Source: Manis javanica (Eukaryota; Chordata; Mammalia; Pholidota; Manidae). From it: DNA of 64,000 bases. The position numbers and the translations under genes were made by a program. The notes beneath the pieces are model-generated. The model did no database searches. It was not told where the DNA came from and saw nothing but the letters and a program-made list of their open reading frames with translations. This document shows positions 45,291 to 57,079 of the stretch, piece after piece. Each line of letters begins with the position of its first letter. The first letter of the stretch is position 1. The stretch is taken from positions 114,780,302-114,844,301 of the forward strand of contig NC_133164.1 of assembly GCF_040802235.1 (NCBI RefSeq). The letters are read 5' to 3'.

Positions 45291-48200
45291 CTGCTGATGG
45301 TTGGGAACATGGAAAGTCCATTGCTGCATGGATTTTGTGATAAAATTTGCACCATTAGCAGATTGCAAGTGTTTTGTTATGCTAGACACAAGACACAGGT
45401 CGGTTTCTTGGGCCACAGTGGCATGACCCAAGCTGGCACATCAGACCCAGCAGCAACATCTTAATCTCTGAAAGTGTCAACTGCTGTAGGACATTGCAGT
45501 TCATACTGAGACGAAGACTAAAGTGTGATGTAGTAAGTCTGCTAGGATCACGAGGAGCATTACCCCGGGCTCTGTGAGACAAGGGGTCAACCATTTCCAA
45601 AAGTCAAGAGCCTGGCATGGAGCAGCATCTCTGCATTGGAAAGTCTGCGAGGGAGGATGGGCAGCTGTGCTCAGGGAGAAATGGTGGCAGTTTATATGAC
45701 GCAGGCTCAAACTGCAGTTGAGTTCAGTTGGTTTCATCAGAAAAAGGGCATTTAACTTGGGCATTTACGTGAAGCATCCAGATGGTTTGATCAGTAGCCG
45801 TGATTAGTTTCTGTAGTTCATGGCCCCAAAGAGGAGGGTATTAATCTGCCAGTCTGTAGTTTTCCAAGTGCCAAATATTAGGCTACTGGCAAGCACCCAA
45901 GCTTCAGTGAAATTGTACCAAGTTTCGTCAAGGTGAGTACTGGCCAGAGCTGTGAACGTGCTGTCAATTCTGTCCACTGAGCACAGTGACCATTCCCATC
46001 CTCTGTTCTTCGCCCCGGCACTGAGGCTGAACGGATGCAGAAACCCAGTGCATGCCATCAGTTTTCAGCTTAGTCAAACTTTCTGTGAACCAGGCCCCGA
46101 CATTTAGGGGAACTTGTGTGAATCTAGGGCTCTGTGGGCACAGCAGTTTTCTTATTGGGCAGTGGTGTGGGAGGTGGAATCACTGCAAAGGCATTTGTTG
46201 CTGTTCTTCAAGTAGAGTGGAGATACAGGGCTGTTGCTAGGCTGGTGGCCTTGGTGAATGTAACATTTATAAGTGAGGCATTTTGGGTCCTTCCTACCTT
46301 GTTTATTATTAAGTCCAAGATACCTCACGCCAAAATCAGGCATTCAATCTCAACAATAACCCAGTGGCAAGCTAATAACCGCTTTTCAAAAGGAGTAATC
46401 CTGGTAGTCGTGCCATGGAAGGGATGAAACCATTACCCCCAGGACTTGCCTCTACATTGAGTCTGACTACTTTTAACCAAGGTCCACTTGGCAAAGTCAC
46501 CAGTCATAGAGTCATAGCTCAGAAGTTATTAGTCTATGGAGGCAGAAAGATAGAGACCTTGCCACAGTTCCCTGAATTGCTTCCAGTGGTAATTTGTGCA
46601 TTGCTCAATGTAATAAACCAGTGAGAATATCAACAGCACGCATGGATTGTCCATAGTACCTAGAGTCTGAGAAGACGCTGGGCCTGCTATGTGGTGGTTG
46701 GGGGCTAATGAGGCAGCAGTTTTTCCTTGACTGCCAGAAGGATTAAGTGCTTTGAATCCATTCATTTAGTTCCAAGACATTTACGTTGACAGTCAAGGAC
46801 CTGAAATTTGTCAGGGTTTATTAGTGGCCTTGTATGTGTGTGAATGTGATAACATCATGGTCAGGGCTGTTGAGACGGATGATTCTGACTTGCCAGCCAA
46901 CAAGACATCATGAATATAGTGAAAGCTTTGAACACTGGATGGCGGAGGCACTCACGATGAATGCTGGCCAACCATAGGTCACAAATGGAAGGGGAATTTA
47001 GGGAAGTGATTGCATGTTGCATTTTTCCTGGGCATCTCCTGATCTGGAGAATCCTCTCTTGTGCTTATGTTCTGGGGAAGTACATGCATAATGCATACAA
47101 CATCATTCTTCCTCTACTTTTAGATGAAAAAAACGTTACATTTAATGGGCCCAAAGCATCCCACCACAAGGTCATGTCTGCTTCTCTTCCCCACTGTGTT
47201 GAAAACCTATTAGTTGAATCTGGGTGCCTTTTCCTTCCATGGCCTGAAGAGTATTGTGATTTGGGTGCACATATCCATAACACCATAAGAATTTGATTCT
47301 CTCCCCTCCCTGAAGTCCCCCAACATATTTAGAAGGGTGTGTATGCTCGTTAATCCCTCTCAGGGTAATGGAGATATTGGCCCCTCCTCTAATCATCTTT
47401 ATTCTCCTTAAAACAACTGAGATCAAGGTAGACAGCATGGGAGGAGTTGGTGGCACATAGGAAGAAAATGGCACTATGCCATTAAACAAGGCTTTGCGTT
47501 TACTTTCATTTTGAACAGCACGGTGGCAGCTCATAGCTCAATATAACTCAGTATTTGGTCCTGCCCCATACTCTGTATTGGACAGTAACATTTTCCTGTT
47601 GACACCATTTCAGCCCTAGAAGTCTTTGACCCAGCATATGTAGCCACAGTGCTTTTTGGGGAGGGTCACAGGGTTTCTGCCTTCTGGCTAATGTGGGCTT
47701 GGTGCACAGTAGGTGAATTTTTGCGAGGAGTCAACCTTAGTCAAAGCAACTGCTGCACTACGATGAAGATAACATTGCTTAAGTTACCTCTGTGGCAAGA
47801 AAAGTTTCGAGGTTGTTAAGGATGACTTCAAGAATTTATCTAGATTTCTTTGGGTCCGTTTCTCATTCTACAGTGGGTCACCTTTATCAGTGTTGAAAAC
47901 TCAGTCTGGAGCAGTAAAAGCCTCTGAATATTAGTCACTGCCTCGTCTGTGGTTTCCCACAGGAGTCTGTTCCAGATAGGGACCAAAGCTCCTTTATGGC
48001 GAGACCCACTGCAAAAAGCTCTGACACTGTTCACCGTCTTCTCTGGATGTCTGCGAGATTGCTGTGACAGATGTCCAAGATACGAGAGCTTAGGACAGCC
48101 CAGCTGTTTCCATTCTTCCTTAACAAGCATTATGTGCCGTGCCTGCTCATCGCACCATTGACCCAGACAAAATTCTGAGGATTCACTTGGTTTCTACTCA

Positions 48201-48500
48201 CAGCGCTCCCAAATTTCCCCCCTGTTATGCTCTGTGTGGAAGCACATCTTTGTAACTCTTGTCTGAAGGAAGAACCTTCTGCTCATCTACAACACCTTTT
48301 AGGACCGGTTGTACAACTGCTGATAATATAGCAGATTTCCCTTGACTGCCAGAGGGCTTAAGTACTTTGCATCCATGCACATAGTCCCAAGAAACTGGAT
48401 AGCAGGCCTTGACTTTTGTCTGGCTTTATTAAATTGCATTACTGGAAAGGACCCTGAGGTTTGTGGTTTCAGATCTTTTATAAATAGTATAAGCATGACT
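45290..48500 (-). mobile_element. ERV-L-like endogenous retroviral pol relic
   Basis: Read on the minus strand, this 3.2-kb segment carries pieces of a pol gene in 5' to 3' order: a degenerate reverse-transcriptase active-site region (YIHDVLLAG, about 46900-46920), a connection/RNase H-like region with WKTTDWQINTLLFGA (about 45825-45870), and an integrase-like stretch (SANGANFITKSMQQW, then HVPNHQQ, about 45290-45365). No frame exceeds about 120 codons; stops and frameshifts are frequent, and one catalytic aspartate of the polymerase motif reads as histidine. No LTRs could be identified at its edges. Assignment to the ERV-L class rests on resemblance of these motifs and spacing. It is inert. 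The part above 47000 is poorly resolved, and a second reverse-transcriptase piece sits at 48299-48496. Confidence 0.65.
48299..48496 (-). repeat. Second copy of an RT-region segment of the ERV-L-like relic
   Basis: Plus-strand text CTTGACTGCCAGAGGGCTTA followed by AGTACTTTGCATCCATGCA and TAGTCCCAAGAAACTGG at 48340-48400 closely parallels CTTGACTGCCAGAAGGATTA followed by AGTGCTTTGAATCCATTCA and TAGTTCCAAGACATTTACG at 46727-46785. Both lie in the same orientation. On the minus strand this copy reads RPAIQFLGTMCMDAKYLSP, the stretch just after the polymerase active site in pol. It may be a second insertion or an internal duplication. Confidence 0.7.
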
Positions 48501-48714
48501 GCTCTTAGCTCTGGAGGGAGAGATTATCCTTATTATACTAGAGAGTAAGAATACTACCCTTTGCTAGGAAGGGTATACTGTCTTTAGTTCTGAAGGCTGT
48601 TCACAATGTACAAACAACCTTATGAAGAGAGTCTGGAACGAAGAGCAGTCAGTGCCTGGCTTGCAGACTTGCAGCAATGCAAGAGACCAAACACTGAATA
48701 ATTAATTAAAAAAC

Positions 48715-48835
48715 AATTCACTGGGGTATGTGGTGGGGACTTGATACTGGGGGGCATCTAGTAACCACAATGTTGGTCATGTGATTTTATATTAATGATA
48801 CCAAAATTTTAAAAAAATGAACATAAAGGCAAATG
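48715..48835 (+). mobile_element. LINE-1 3' tail, relative of the 20.3 kb copy
   Basis: GGGGTATGTGGTGGGGACTT, GATACTGGGGGGCATCTAGT then AACCACAATGTTGGTCATGT, TATATTAATGATACCAAAAT and an A-rich end. The layout matches the insertion at 20256-20438 (GGGACTTGATA ... AACCACA ... TGTGA ... ATCAATGATAC ... A-rich). Short 5' truncation; target-site duplication not clear. Confidence 0.65.
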
Positions 48836-50031
48836 AAAAAAACATTTTGACTTTGGTAAGATTAAATAATGCTTCTGAAAGAGGGAGAGGAATCATCAAA
48901 GCAAAAATTAAGCTCTTTTTTTAAGCAATATGTATTAGTTTGATCATGTTATTTTGTGTCTTCCCAGGTTCTAAGCTTCAGCAGTAACTCAAAACCTGCA
49001 GGTTTCACAGATGTGTTTTGTCTTCAGGTTGACTGGCTTCCATGTGGGGTCCCCTAGTTCTTGCAGAAGGGCATTTGGGAGGCTGGAGTTTTCATAACTT
49101 GAGTTCACATGGTTCGAACATTGGGGGAACTTTTTAAAGGTAAAATAGCAAATTTTAGAAATTTACATAGTGAAGGCATGCTGTAAGTGCTCATGAGAAG
49201 CAACTCAAAATTCAAGGGGATGGAATAGTTGGTTTCTATGCAAATATTAGTAAAAATGGACACTATTTCTTTTAAAACTCTGTCTAGTCCATATTGTGGC
49301 ATATACATAAAGAAACTCAATTTTGACAGGCTAATCAAATTGCATTCCCTGTGAAAATCAGTTCCACTAAAATGATAATACGTGACAGGAAAGGTCTCTT
49401 TAACATGCTTTTGCTTAATCTAACTCAAAGCCTTCAGTCCTCAGTTTGAGAGAGAACAGTGTAGTTGGGCCTCATGCCCCATTTCCTCCTTCATTAATTT
49501 TTGCTAAGAGGGTTTTCTGACATGAAGGAGATAAGTCCTAGGGCTGTGCACAATGCTTTGCCCATATTGGAATGCAAGCTGCCAGATGCTTCCCCTTCAA
49601 AGGAGGGGGATGAAGGTCAGTGGGTAAGAGTGCTTGTTGTGAAGCATTTTTACTGACTGCATTCTACCTGCCATGTCAGCAGTACCCAGATTCACCTCTG
49701 AGGTTCAGCAGATGGAGGATAAAGAAAAGGAGAATTTCAGGTAGTAATTTAGTGCAAAAGAACAGCACTCAGGGAATAATGGTGGCACCGAGAACCCTTT
49801 CTGCTCTTCTAAAAGGTCATTGCATAGGGGTTTCTGTTTTTCTTTCTCTGTTTTTTTTTTGATATCCCTCCAGAAGGAACAAAACATGTATTTTAGATGC
49901 AAGACACATATTTCTCTTGTTTATCATTCTCCTTGGTACCTCTGAATATTCTGTTTTCTCCACAGCTAATTCAGAAAACTTGCTTTCTTAATGTTAAAGA
50001 AATGTAGCACATGTATTTTTACCTTTGCTTA

Positions 50032-50033
<2 letters not shown>
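48836..50033. other. Intergenic, no gene recognised
   Basis: Ordinary sequence. Short frames only, no assignable repeat. Confidence 0.4.

Positions 50034-50081
<48 letters not shown>
50034..50081. repeat. (TG)24 microsatellite
   Basis: Uninterrupted 48-bp TG/GT run, followed by impure TGTG patches to about 50125. Likely length-variable between individuals; such alternating runs can adopt Z-DNA. Confidence 0.98.
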
Positions 50082-50086
<5 letters not shown>

Positions 50087-50901
50087 TCACATGTATGCTT
50101 CTGTGAATGTATTTGTGTGTGTAATTGTGATTAGGAAGCTTGGGACACGAGGTTTATCTACTTTCTTTTTATTGTCATTGGAATTCTGATAATTGTCTTA
50201 GATTCTTTCTTTTTTGCCTCTTGGGCTCTGGAATCTTCGACCTTCACTGCCCTGCTCTTGATCTTTAGATGGTATACAGCCTGGATTTAGCTGAGATCTA
50301 GAGCCTAGACATTAATTATGAAGCAGAAAATGTGATTGGAGCTAGAGAACCAGTTAAAGTGAGTTTAGAAAGATTAAATAACACTACAGGTCGAAGAACA
50401 TTTACTTAATAGCATTACTGCATATACTATGTATAATGTTTATTGACTAAGTTCTTTCAGATCTTTCTGCACATCACTGTAACTGCAAATGGTATGAGAT
50501 CATAATTTTTATTAGTACAAATAATCACTGAATTTCATGTGTATGACATAACTACCACATTATTCAAGGCCACAAAACTGGAGTCTGAACCAGTACTGAG
50601 CCCAGTAATTGAGCCAAGGGGTTAAAAAGCAGGAAAGGGTGCAAAATCCAGAGATGGAAGTTAGGCAGAAGAAGCATGCTTGGGAATAAAGGTTAGACTG
50701 TCAAGCTGAGTTCTCACCACACAGAGAGAAATAGGGTCTGGGTACAGGCCTCAAGCAGGGTCCAAGCTTGAGCTTTGTGAAAACAAAAATAAAGAACAAA
50801 GCTTTTTTGTTTTGTTATAGCTAAGATCATATTTATCTACTTGTCAGGGCAGGAAACCCATGCCAATGAAGGAATTCTCTGAGTAGTACTTGAAAGAAAA
50901 A
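50082..50901. other. Intergenic, no gene recognised
   Basis: Ordinary DNA between the TG run and the duplicated segment. No gene or repeat family recognised. Confidence 0.4.
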
Positions 50902-51012
50902 AAATCAAGGTTTTCAAAGTGTTACCAAGAGGCTAACATAATTGTTTATGCTATTTAAGTTATGAAAACTGGAATTCTCGATAAAGAAAAGTTCACAGCT
51001 GGTTAAAAAATC
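50902..51012 (+). repeat. 111-bp direct duplication, copy 1
   Basis: This segment, including TTACCAAGAGGCTAACATAA and GGAATTCTCGATAAAGAAAA, recurs at 53092-53202 in the same orientation with one mismatch (A at 50908, G at 53098). The last 104 bp are identical. It shows no resemblance to a mobile element that I recognise. Flanks differ immediately on the right (CTGTTATT versus ATAGTTCA). Confidence 0.97.
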
Positions 51013-51599
51013 CTGTTATTTATGTGTAAAGGTCATATTTTCAGTGAGGGTCTGGAATACCAAGGTTACCCAATGTTCTTGGTGGTTTATGATTTTCAAC
51101 AACCAGTTATGAAGAAACACAACACTTAGTTTTGTTGATCATGTAATTGTAAATGAAAACTGTTTTTTTTTTTAAAGAACCACAAGAGAAACTAAATAAA
51201 ACAGGAAGAGCATCTAGGCCATGTTGTAGGTTGGGTTTTCTAGAAGCAGATGCTGATGTGGGGGTTGAAATATTAATCAGAGTTCAATTCCTTTGAAAGA
51301 AAGAAAGGAAAACAAGATTTGTAAAGCAGTCCAATAGCAATAGAGATCTAGTAAAATTTCAGCTCACCTGGTGGGTTCTCAAAGGTATATTGTCATTGAA
51401 GTGTTCCACATCAGACTAACATGGGTAGGCCCTTAGGCCCTCACCTTGCTCGGTCATTGCAGTTGGACTTAACAGGAACGGTGTGGTTTCAGGCAAGGCG
51501 GCTTTGCGGCTAAGGCAGACCCCAAGGTTGCTGGTGTTAGATGCTGTCTGCTGACCAGGTAGCATACAGCTGCACAGCAAGTCCCAGCCTACTAATTAT
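51013..51599. other. Intergenic, no gene recognised
   Basis: Ordinary sequence with a T run near 51163-51172. No feature identified. Confidence 0.4.
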
Positions 51600-52410
51600 A
51601 AGACATAACCCAATGAAAACATGTGACAAGGTACTTCACAGATGAAAATACAAGACTGGCCAGTAGTGATGATTATGTACATCAATGTAAGAGAGAATAC
51701 ATTTGCAGATACATTATTCATTGGGAAAATGTAAACTAAAACTACACACACACAGAAGGTCATTACATAGTTGCCTGGTTGGCTAATACTACAAATAATG
51801 ACAACTTCCAAGAGTTACAGAAGATACAGATTAAAAAGAATTCTCATATATATGGCTGATGAGATTTGAAATGGTACAACTACTTTGGAAAATAGTTTGA
51901 CAGTTTCATAAAATGTTAAAAAAGAAAAACAAATTACTATATAGCTTAACAATTCCACTTTTTAGTACACTACCCAAGAGAAATAAAATACACAGCCATA
52001 CATGTGTATGAATGTTTATAGTGACTGTTCATCATAGCCAAATACTAGACATCTGCAAACATCTCCCAAATTCATTGAGAGCTGATTGGAATATGAGCTC
52101 TCAATGTAAAAAAGCAGAAAACTAATATGATACTGGGCCAACCAAAGGAATGTATATTGTGTGATTGCATTTGTGTGAAACTATAGATAAATGATCTAAT
52201 CTATAGTGACAAATCTGTCCAGTGCTTTCCTGAAGCTGAGGTTCAAGAAGAGATTGACTAGAAAGGAGTATGCAACAATACTTGGAGCTAAGGGAAATCT
52301 CCTGTATCATATTTTGTTAGTGTAAACATTTGTTACAATTTATCAAACTGTACCTAAAAAAGATATTTTATGTAAATTGTGCTTTGATAAATTATTAAAA
52401 ATAATCTTAT
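51600..52410 (+). mobile_element. Old LINE-1 3' end
   Basis: TTCATTGGGAAAATGTAAAC then TAAAACTAC, ATGGCTGATGAGATTTGAAA then TGGTACAACTACTTTGGAAA, AATAGTTTGACAGTTTCATA, CTTAACAATTCCACTTTTTA, AGAGAAATAAAATACACAGC, and the 3'UTR-like TCTATAGTGACAAATCTGTC, then an end in TGCTTTGATAAATTATTAAA. Typical of old L1M 3' halves; plus orientation; frames broken. Confidence 0.75.
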
Positions 52411-52810
52411 CTGACATTTTTACCATCTTTATGGAAATACCATTCACATACTATTAATATCCATCTTTTATAAGCATACAATTCAGTAGTTTTTAAGTAT
52501 ATTACAGTTGCACAACCACCGTCACAGTCTAGATGTACAATATTTTCATCATCCTAAATTAAGCACCATGCCTATTAGTAGTCTTTTTCTCTCTTACCTC
52601 TTTTTCTTTTTTTCCATATACAGAATAAAAATATGCATTATTACAATGTAGTTCATATTTACATTATTTTGTAAGCATTTACCATGCCATTAAAATGATT
52701 TAGGTAAAAATCTAAAGTCTGTATAATATTGAACTTCATGAATGTATTGTAATTTATTTAAGCATTTTTCCATTATAGGATAGGTAGATTATTTTATTTA
52801 AGGCTTTTGA
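52411..52810. mobile_element. Old LINE-1-related fragment
   Basis: CCATCTTTTATAAGCATACA then ATTCAGTAGTTTTTAAGTAT and ATTACAGTTGCACAACCACC followed by CATCATCCTAAATTAAGCAC match a common L1-derived sequence ('aattcagtggtttttagtatattcac...gtgcaaccaccac'). Continues weakly to TTTCCATTATAGG at about 52780. Orientation relative to the parent element is uncertain. Confidence 0.55.
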
Positions 52811-53091
52811 GAAAAACACTATGAGATATAGAACATATTAATAATAGATTTTTGTTTAAGTGGAGACAATTTTATTTTTTTACCCTCTTATTAATCTACA
52901 CAAATGATCCCCCAAATTGATAATGAACAATAATGAAGAGTGAGTATGTGCATAGGTATTGAGAACTAATCTGATTGTAAATCTGTACTTCATTTAGCAT
53001 TAAATTTGTGATTATTGAGATTTGGATAGACTGGAGCTTAGGGAGAACTTTTAAATTAAGAGGTCAGAGAAAACTTTTCAAAAAATGTTTC
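52811..53091. other. Intergenic, no gene recognised
   Basis: AT-rich spacer between the old L1 debris and the second copy of the 111-bp duplication. Confidence 0.4.
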
Positions 53092-53202
53092 AAATCAGGG
53101 TTTTCAAAGTGTTACCAAGAGGCTAACATAATTGTTTATGCTATTTAAGTTATGAAAACTGGAATTCTCGATAAAGAAAAGTTCACAGCTGGTTAAAAAA
53201 TC
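53092..53202 (+). repeat. 111-bp direct duplication, copy 2
   Basis: Second copy of 50902-51012, offset by exactly 2190 bp; 110 of 111 positions match. Neither end shows an A tail, inverted terminal repeats or a clear target-site duplication, so ordinary retrotransposition or DNA transposition is not supported. Confidence 0.97.
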
Positions 53203-54633
53203 ATAGTTCATAGATTATATTGAAGTAGAAAAAATTAAAGCAAAAGTCAGTGGAAGTTACCTCATTTGCCCTTTAGGGCATTAATGCATTCCTTCAACAT
53301 ATTTCACAATAGGAAGAGATGAGAATTATAAAAACCAACACACAAAATGAGATTTCTTCGTTACTTGTCTGGCCCACAGTATTTCAAGAGGAATACTGGG
53401 TGAACTTGGAGGAGGCATGTCATGTGCAGGACCTAATCCCAGTCACAAAGAAGGGATGTTCTGAGACACTGGGCTTTGTCTCCATGTGCTATTGAACTTG
53501 TCTTCAATAATATGGTGGTTTTCTGCTTGAATGATCTTAGTTTATTAGATTTTTTTCACATGAACCCTTTTTGGATTGTCAAGAAACTGTGACTGCAGCT
53601 GTTGGCACAACAGTTTTATTGACGGTATAAATCATAATGAGCAATTGGCATTTTCCCATGATATGTAGATAAAAAAAACAACTTCTGGTATCAAAAGGTT
53701 GAAGGCTTTGGAAACTGTTTTCACTTGGAGGGCTGGTGAGCCAGTCTTTAAGAAAACAAATCAGTTATTTTCAAAAAAATGCAAGATGAATCCTGGCATT
53801 GCTGTCAGGTAGGATTTATTCGTCTGTTGTACACAGTTTAGCCATTTCTTCCAAAATTGTCCCACTGTATGGACATTCTTTGATTTGTAATATTATTTGA
53901 GTGTTAATTGAGTCAACTTTTTACTTCATTTGTTAGTTTTTTTTGCAATTTTAATATGTGCTTTTCTTTTTGGTTAGAGTTAAGGCAGTAGATAATTTAA
54001 TCTAAATAAACTACTCTTGTTTGCTGATTAGTATTCATCTCCTTGAAATTGAACAGCCCATTTATAGGACCAATCCAATCCCATTCAGTTTTGTGTTACT
54101 GACCATAAATATATAAAGAAACATGTATTTAGTCTCAATTGCCAAGAATAGTGTTCCTGGTTTAGTTGATTCAAGACACCTTTCCATGTATAGGTTTTAT
54201 TCCTAGTACAGGTTCCCAGCACAATTGCAAATATGGAACATAAATAAGGATTCCCTAACATATTTTTTTATGCAACTAGTATATTCTAAAACCAATTTAC
54301 AAAATTTAATAATTTGATCCTTTTTCAAATCCCAACAGTGCTGTGGGGAAAAGGATAGTATTCTGAGAATAGGGATCTCTTTTTGAAAAGGGACTGGTAG
54401 AACCATGGTATGGAGATTACCTTTAGCAATAAGATCATTTTGGGGATTTGGTAGATACGTAGTCCAAAAAAAATATCCTCAGCCCCCTGAAAGAAGATCT
54501 CTGGAACCTGTACAATTCACAGACTGTAAGAAGACTTTCTTTAGTGAGACTTAATAATTGTTTGTTTTCTTTGGAAAAATTCTGAATGCTGAGTTCATGA
54601 AATAACCTTTTATGAGCTTATATTGAGGTAGAT
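53203..54633. other. Intergenic, no gene recognised
   Basis: AT-rich unique-looking sequence. No gene, RNA or repeat supported. Confidence 0.4.
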
Positions 54634-54748
54634 CTAGTGATAGTATCACTAGATAATTGTGATATATTGCTGTATGTAGTGATATATACGTGATTTAGTC
54701 TGATATATCACAATAGTGATGTCTATATATCACTAGATATTAGTGATA
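54634..54748. repeat. Cluster of short palindromes built on GTGATAT/ATCAC
   Basis: Begins with a palindrome CTAGTGATA-G-TATCACTAG (54634-54652) and ends with TATCACTA-GATAT-TAGTGATA (54728-54748). Between them are further GTGATATAT and ATATATCAC pieces in both orientations, so the whole 115 bp can fold into alternative hairpins. Probably a decayed satellite-like or AT-rich expansion. Confidence 0.75.
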
Positions 54749-55139
54749 ATGTATTTCTGAAGAACTTTGTTTAATTTGAAACGTCATTGTTGAAATGAAT
54801 TATTGTGGCATCCCAGGGGCCCCCTGGATGTACCTCTTGCAGCCTTGGGGGCTTCTGTGGTTCTCTTTTGTTGGAGTCACTTGTCATCTTTGACCTCTGA
54901 GGTGTCTTCCTGTACCTTCCTCAGGTTACTTCATCTCTTTTTCCAGAGGACTTTTCAGATTTTCACATGCATCATCATTCACACTTGGGTATTTAAGGGC
55001 AATGCCTATTTGCAGTGGGACTTGGGGAGGTGTTCAGATTAAAATTCAGTATATCAGGAGTGGGCACTGGGGATCTGATACGCATTGTAAATAAGCAACC
55101 CTCCTGATTCTGCTGTTCGTGGTTCACTGACGGCTCTTG
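54749..55139. other. Intergenic, no gene recognised
   Basis: Ordinary sequence with a featureless 79-codon frame at 54803-55042. Confidence 0.4.
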
Positions 55140-55270
55140 AGAAGCAGTTTTGCCTTATGTTAGGTCTATATTATATCTTCCCAATTAGACTATCAAGTTC
55201 TTAGAGTTTGGTGTGATTTAAGGGCAGTGCCCATGATTGGCACTGAAAAAGCATTTCTTGAATTACCACT
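55140..55270 (+). mobile_element. Probable LINE-2 3' end
   Basis: TCTTCCCAATTAGACTATCA then AGTTCTTAGAGTTTGGTGTG, GGGCAGTGCCCATGATTGGC and ACTGAAAAAGCATTTCTTGA resemble the L2 tail. Short and diverged. Confidence 0.5.
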
Positions 55271-55799
55271 AGACCCAACTTCACTAGTAGCCTCCTTTGG
55301 TGCCTGTTCACACACTGAGTGTTTCCCTTTCTTCCTTTCTTTCTTTTTCCCTATCTCTACCTTTATTTTTTCTGTAAATTTTTTCCTGTCTCTACCAAGA
55401 TACTTGTTTTTCTTTAACTTTAAGAGCCAGTGTTATGCCTTTGTAGAGATAGCAGGCCTAACTTTTGAAAAGCTGTAAAACTAGAGAACTTGTAACTCAT
55501 TCCATAGCTGATTTCTATGTGATTATTGGAGAATTACCATTCAGGAGTCACACTTTCTTCTCTGTCATCTTCAAATTCAGAGCAATTGTTTAGGGAGATG
55601 GTTTCTATCTTGAGTGACAAAATGCAAAATACAGTTAACATCTATTAAAAATTAAACAGGAGATCAAAGGTAAATTGAGTAACCTAGAGATGCCATTAGT
55701 TTTGTTCAGTTAGAAGTTCACAGATTAGCTCTGTGGTCTTGGGTGCTGAATTACAGATTTAAAGAGTAAGAACCTTTATTCTTTTAAGAATTAAGAACT
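55271..55799. other. Intergenic, no gene recognised
   Basis: Includes a TTTC-rich patch at 55327-55348. No gene identified. Confidence 0.4.
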
Positions 55800-55819
55800 C
55801 TGATCCCTCTGTTGGGACC

Positions 55820-55990
55820 TCTTATCTGCTTCCATCATGAGCTTACCACACCTCATTCTAATTATCTGCTCAATTGATTGTGTCCTTCCTTGGCTATGAA
55901 AGAGCAGAGATTCTACCACTTTCTTCACTGTTGTAGATGTAGTGTTTCATATATAGAAGGAGCTCAAAAGATAGTATTTTTTCGGTGAAT
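55820..55990 (+). mobile_element. Probable LINE-2 3' end
   Basis: ATCTGCTCAATTGATTGTGT then CCTTCCTTGGCTATGAAAGA and TAGATGTAGTGTTTCATATA then AGGAGCTCAAAAGATAGTAT track the L2 tail ('...tagtgcctggcacatagtaggtgctcaataaat'). Plus orientation. Confidence 0.5.
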
Positions 55991-57079
55991 AAAAAAATCA
56001 GACATTTAAATGATCAAAAACTCTGTATTTGAAAAGGTATATACAGCATGCCTTAACTCAGAATTCCAATGCCATCCCTGGCAGATGGTAATTATGCCTC
56101 TAATCAGATAATTCCAGAAATAGTTATTTTTTGGCAGTAGATTCCTTTTTTTCTCCAAAGACACTTACATCCTCTGAGTTATGATACTTGATGTTTTTCG
56201 CCTCCTAAAATATCTTGAGAATGTGCATGTTCAGGTGGCCTGCGTGAGTTACGGCTTCATCTCCTTGCCTGTATTGACCGCTCCTCTTGTTCACAGATAC
56301 TTTACTTCACATTTAAGGCCATTTTTCTAAAATGGCAATTAATCCTATTACTTCCCTGCTTAATTTAAAAAGTATTATTTTCCAAAACTCGTTTGCACAA
56401 CATCTGAATAGTTTTGTCATGACTGTATACCCTACCGTCTTTACTAATTTACTTAATATTTTTTTTTAAAGAAACTCCCCTTTTAAACTTAAACTAATTT
56501 AAAAAGAATAGAACTACTACTTTCTGGAAGTACTATGAGTAGAAAATATTTCTACTTACATTAACACAATGCAGCTTTTAAAAGAAAAACAATGAAAACT
56601 TTATTAATAATGTTATTAAATTGTCAATATTATTAAATTATATTAAAATAGTATTGACAATGACAATATTATTAAATTCTAGGTGAGAAATCTTGTGTGT
56701 TGACATACAAGATTATTAAAAAAATAGCAAATGTTAGTGAGGCATTAAAGGGTATGTCAGTAACAACTAGAACATTTACTCTAAGACAGTTAAGAAAATC
56801 AAAAGTGAATTGAAGAGGGACTAACTTTAGTATAGAAACTTCATATGTTCTGACCTAATACTATTAATCAATATGTCCTCTATCTCCAGTGGTAGTTTTC
56901 TCTCAATTTAAGTCTTTAGCTTTTTCTTCTACCCCTTCCGTACCCAATTTCTTTGCATATTATGAAAGTTCCTTGATAATCTCAATCTAAATCATACCTA
57001 TCATTTGAACGTTGTGTCCCTACATTCTCTCACATGTGCCTGGTATGCCTGCTATGTTGAACTACTGGTAATCTCCTAA
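55991..57079. other. Intergenic, with possible weak LINE-2
   Basis: Possible L2 at 56220-56400 (CTAAAATGGCAATTAATCCT then ATTACTTCCCTGCTTA). At 56600-56680 AT-rich sequence contains an inverted pair TTGTCAATA / TATTGACAA. No gene. Confidence 0.35.

Noticed and set aside
45804-46058. 84-codon minus frame as a host gene
   Set aside because: Lies inside the ERV-L-like pol relic and matches its context in position and strand.
50034-50081. Regulatory role for the TG run
   Set aside because: Such microsatellites are common and nothing nearby supports a specific function.
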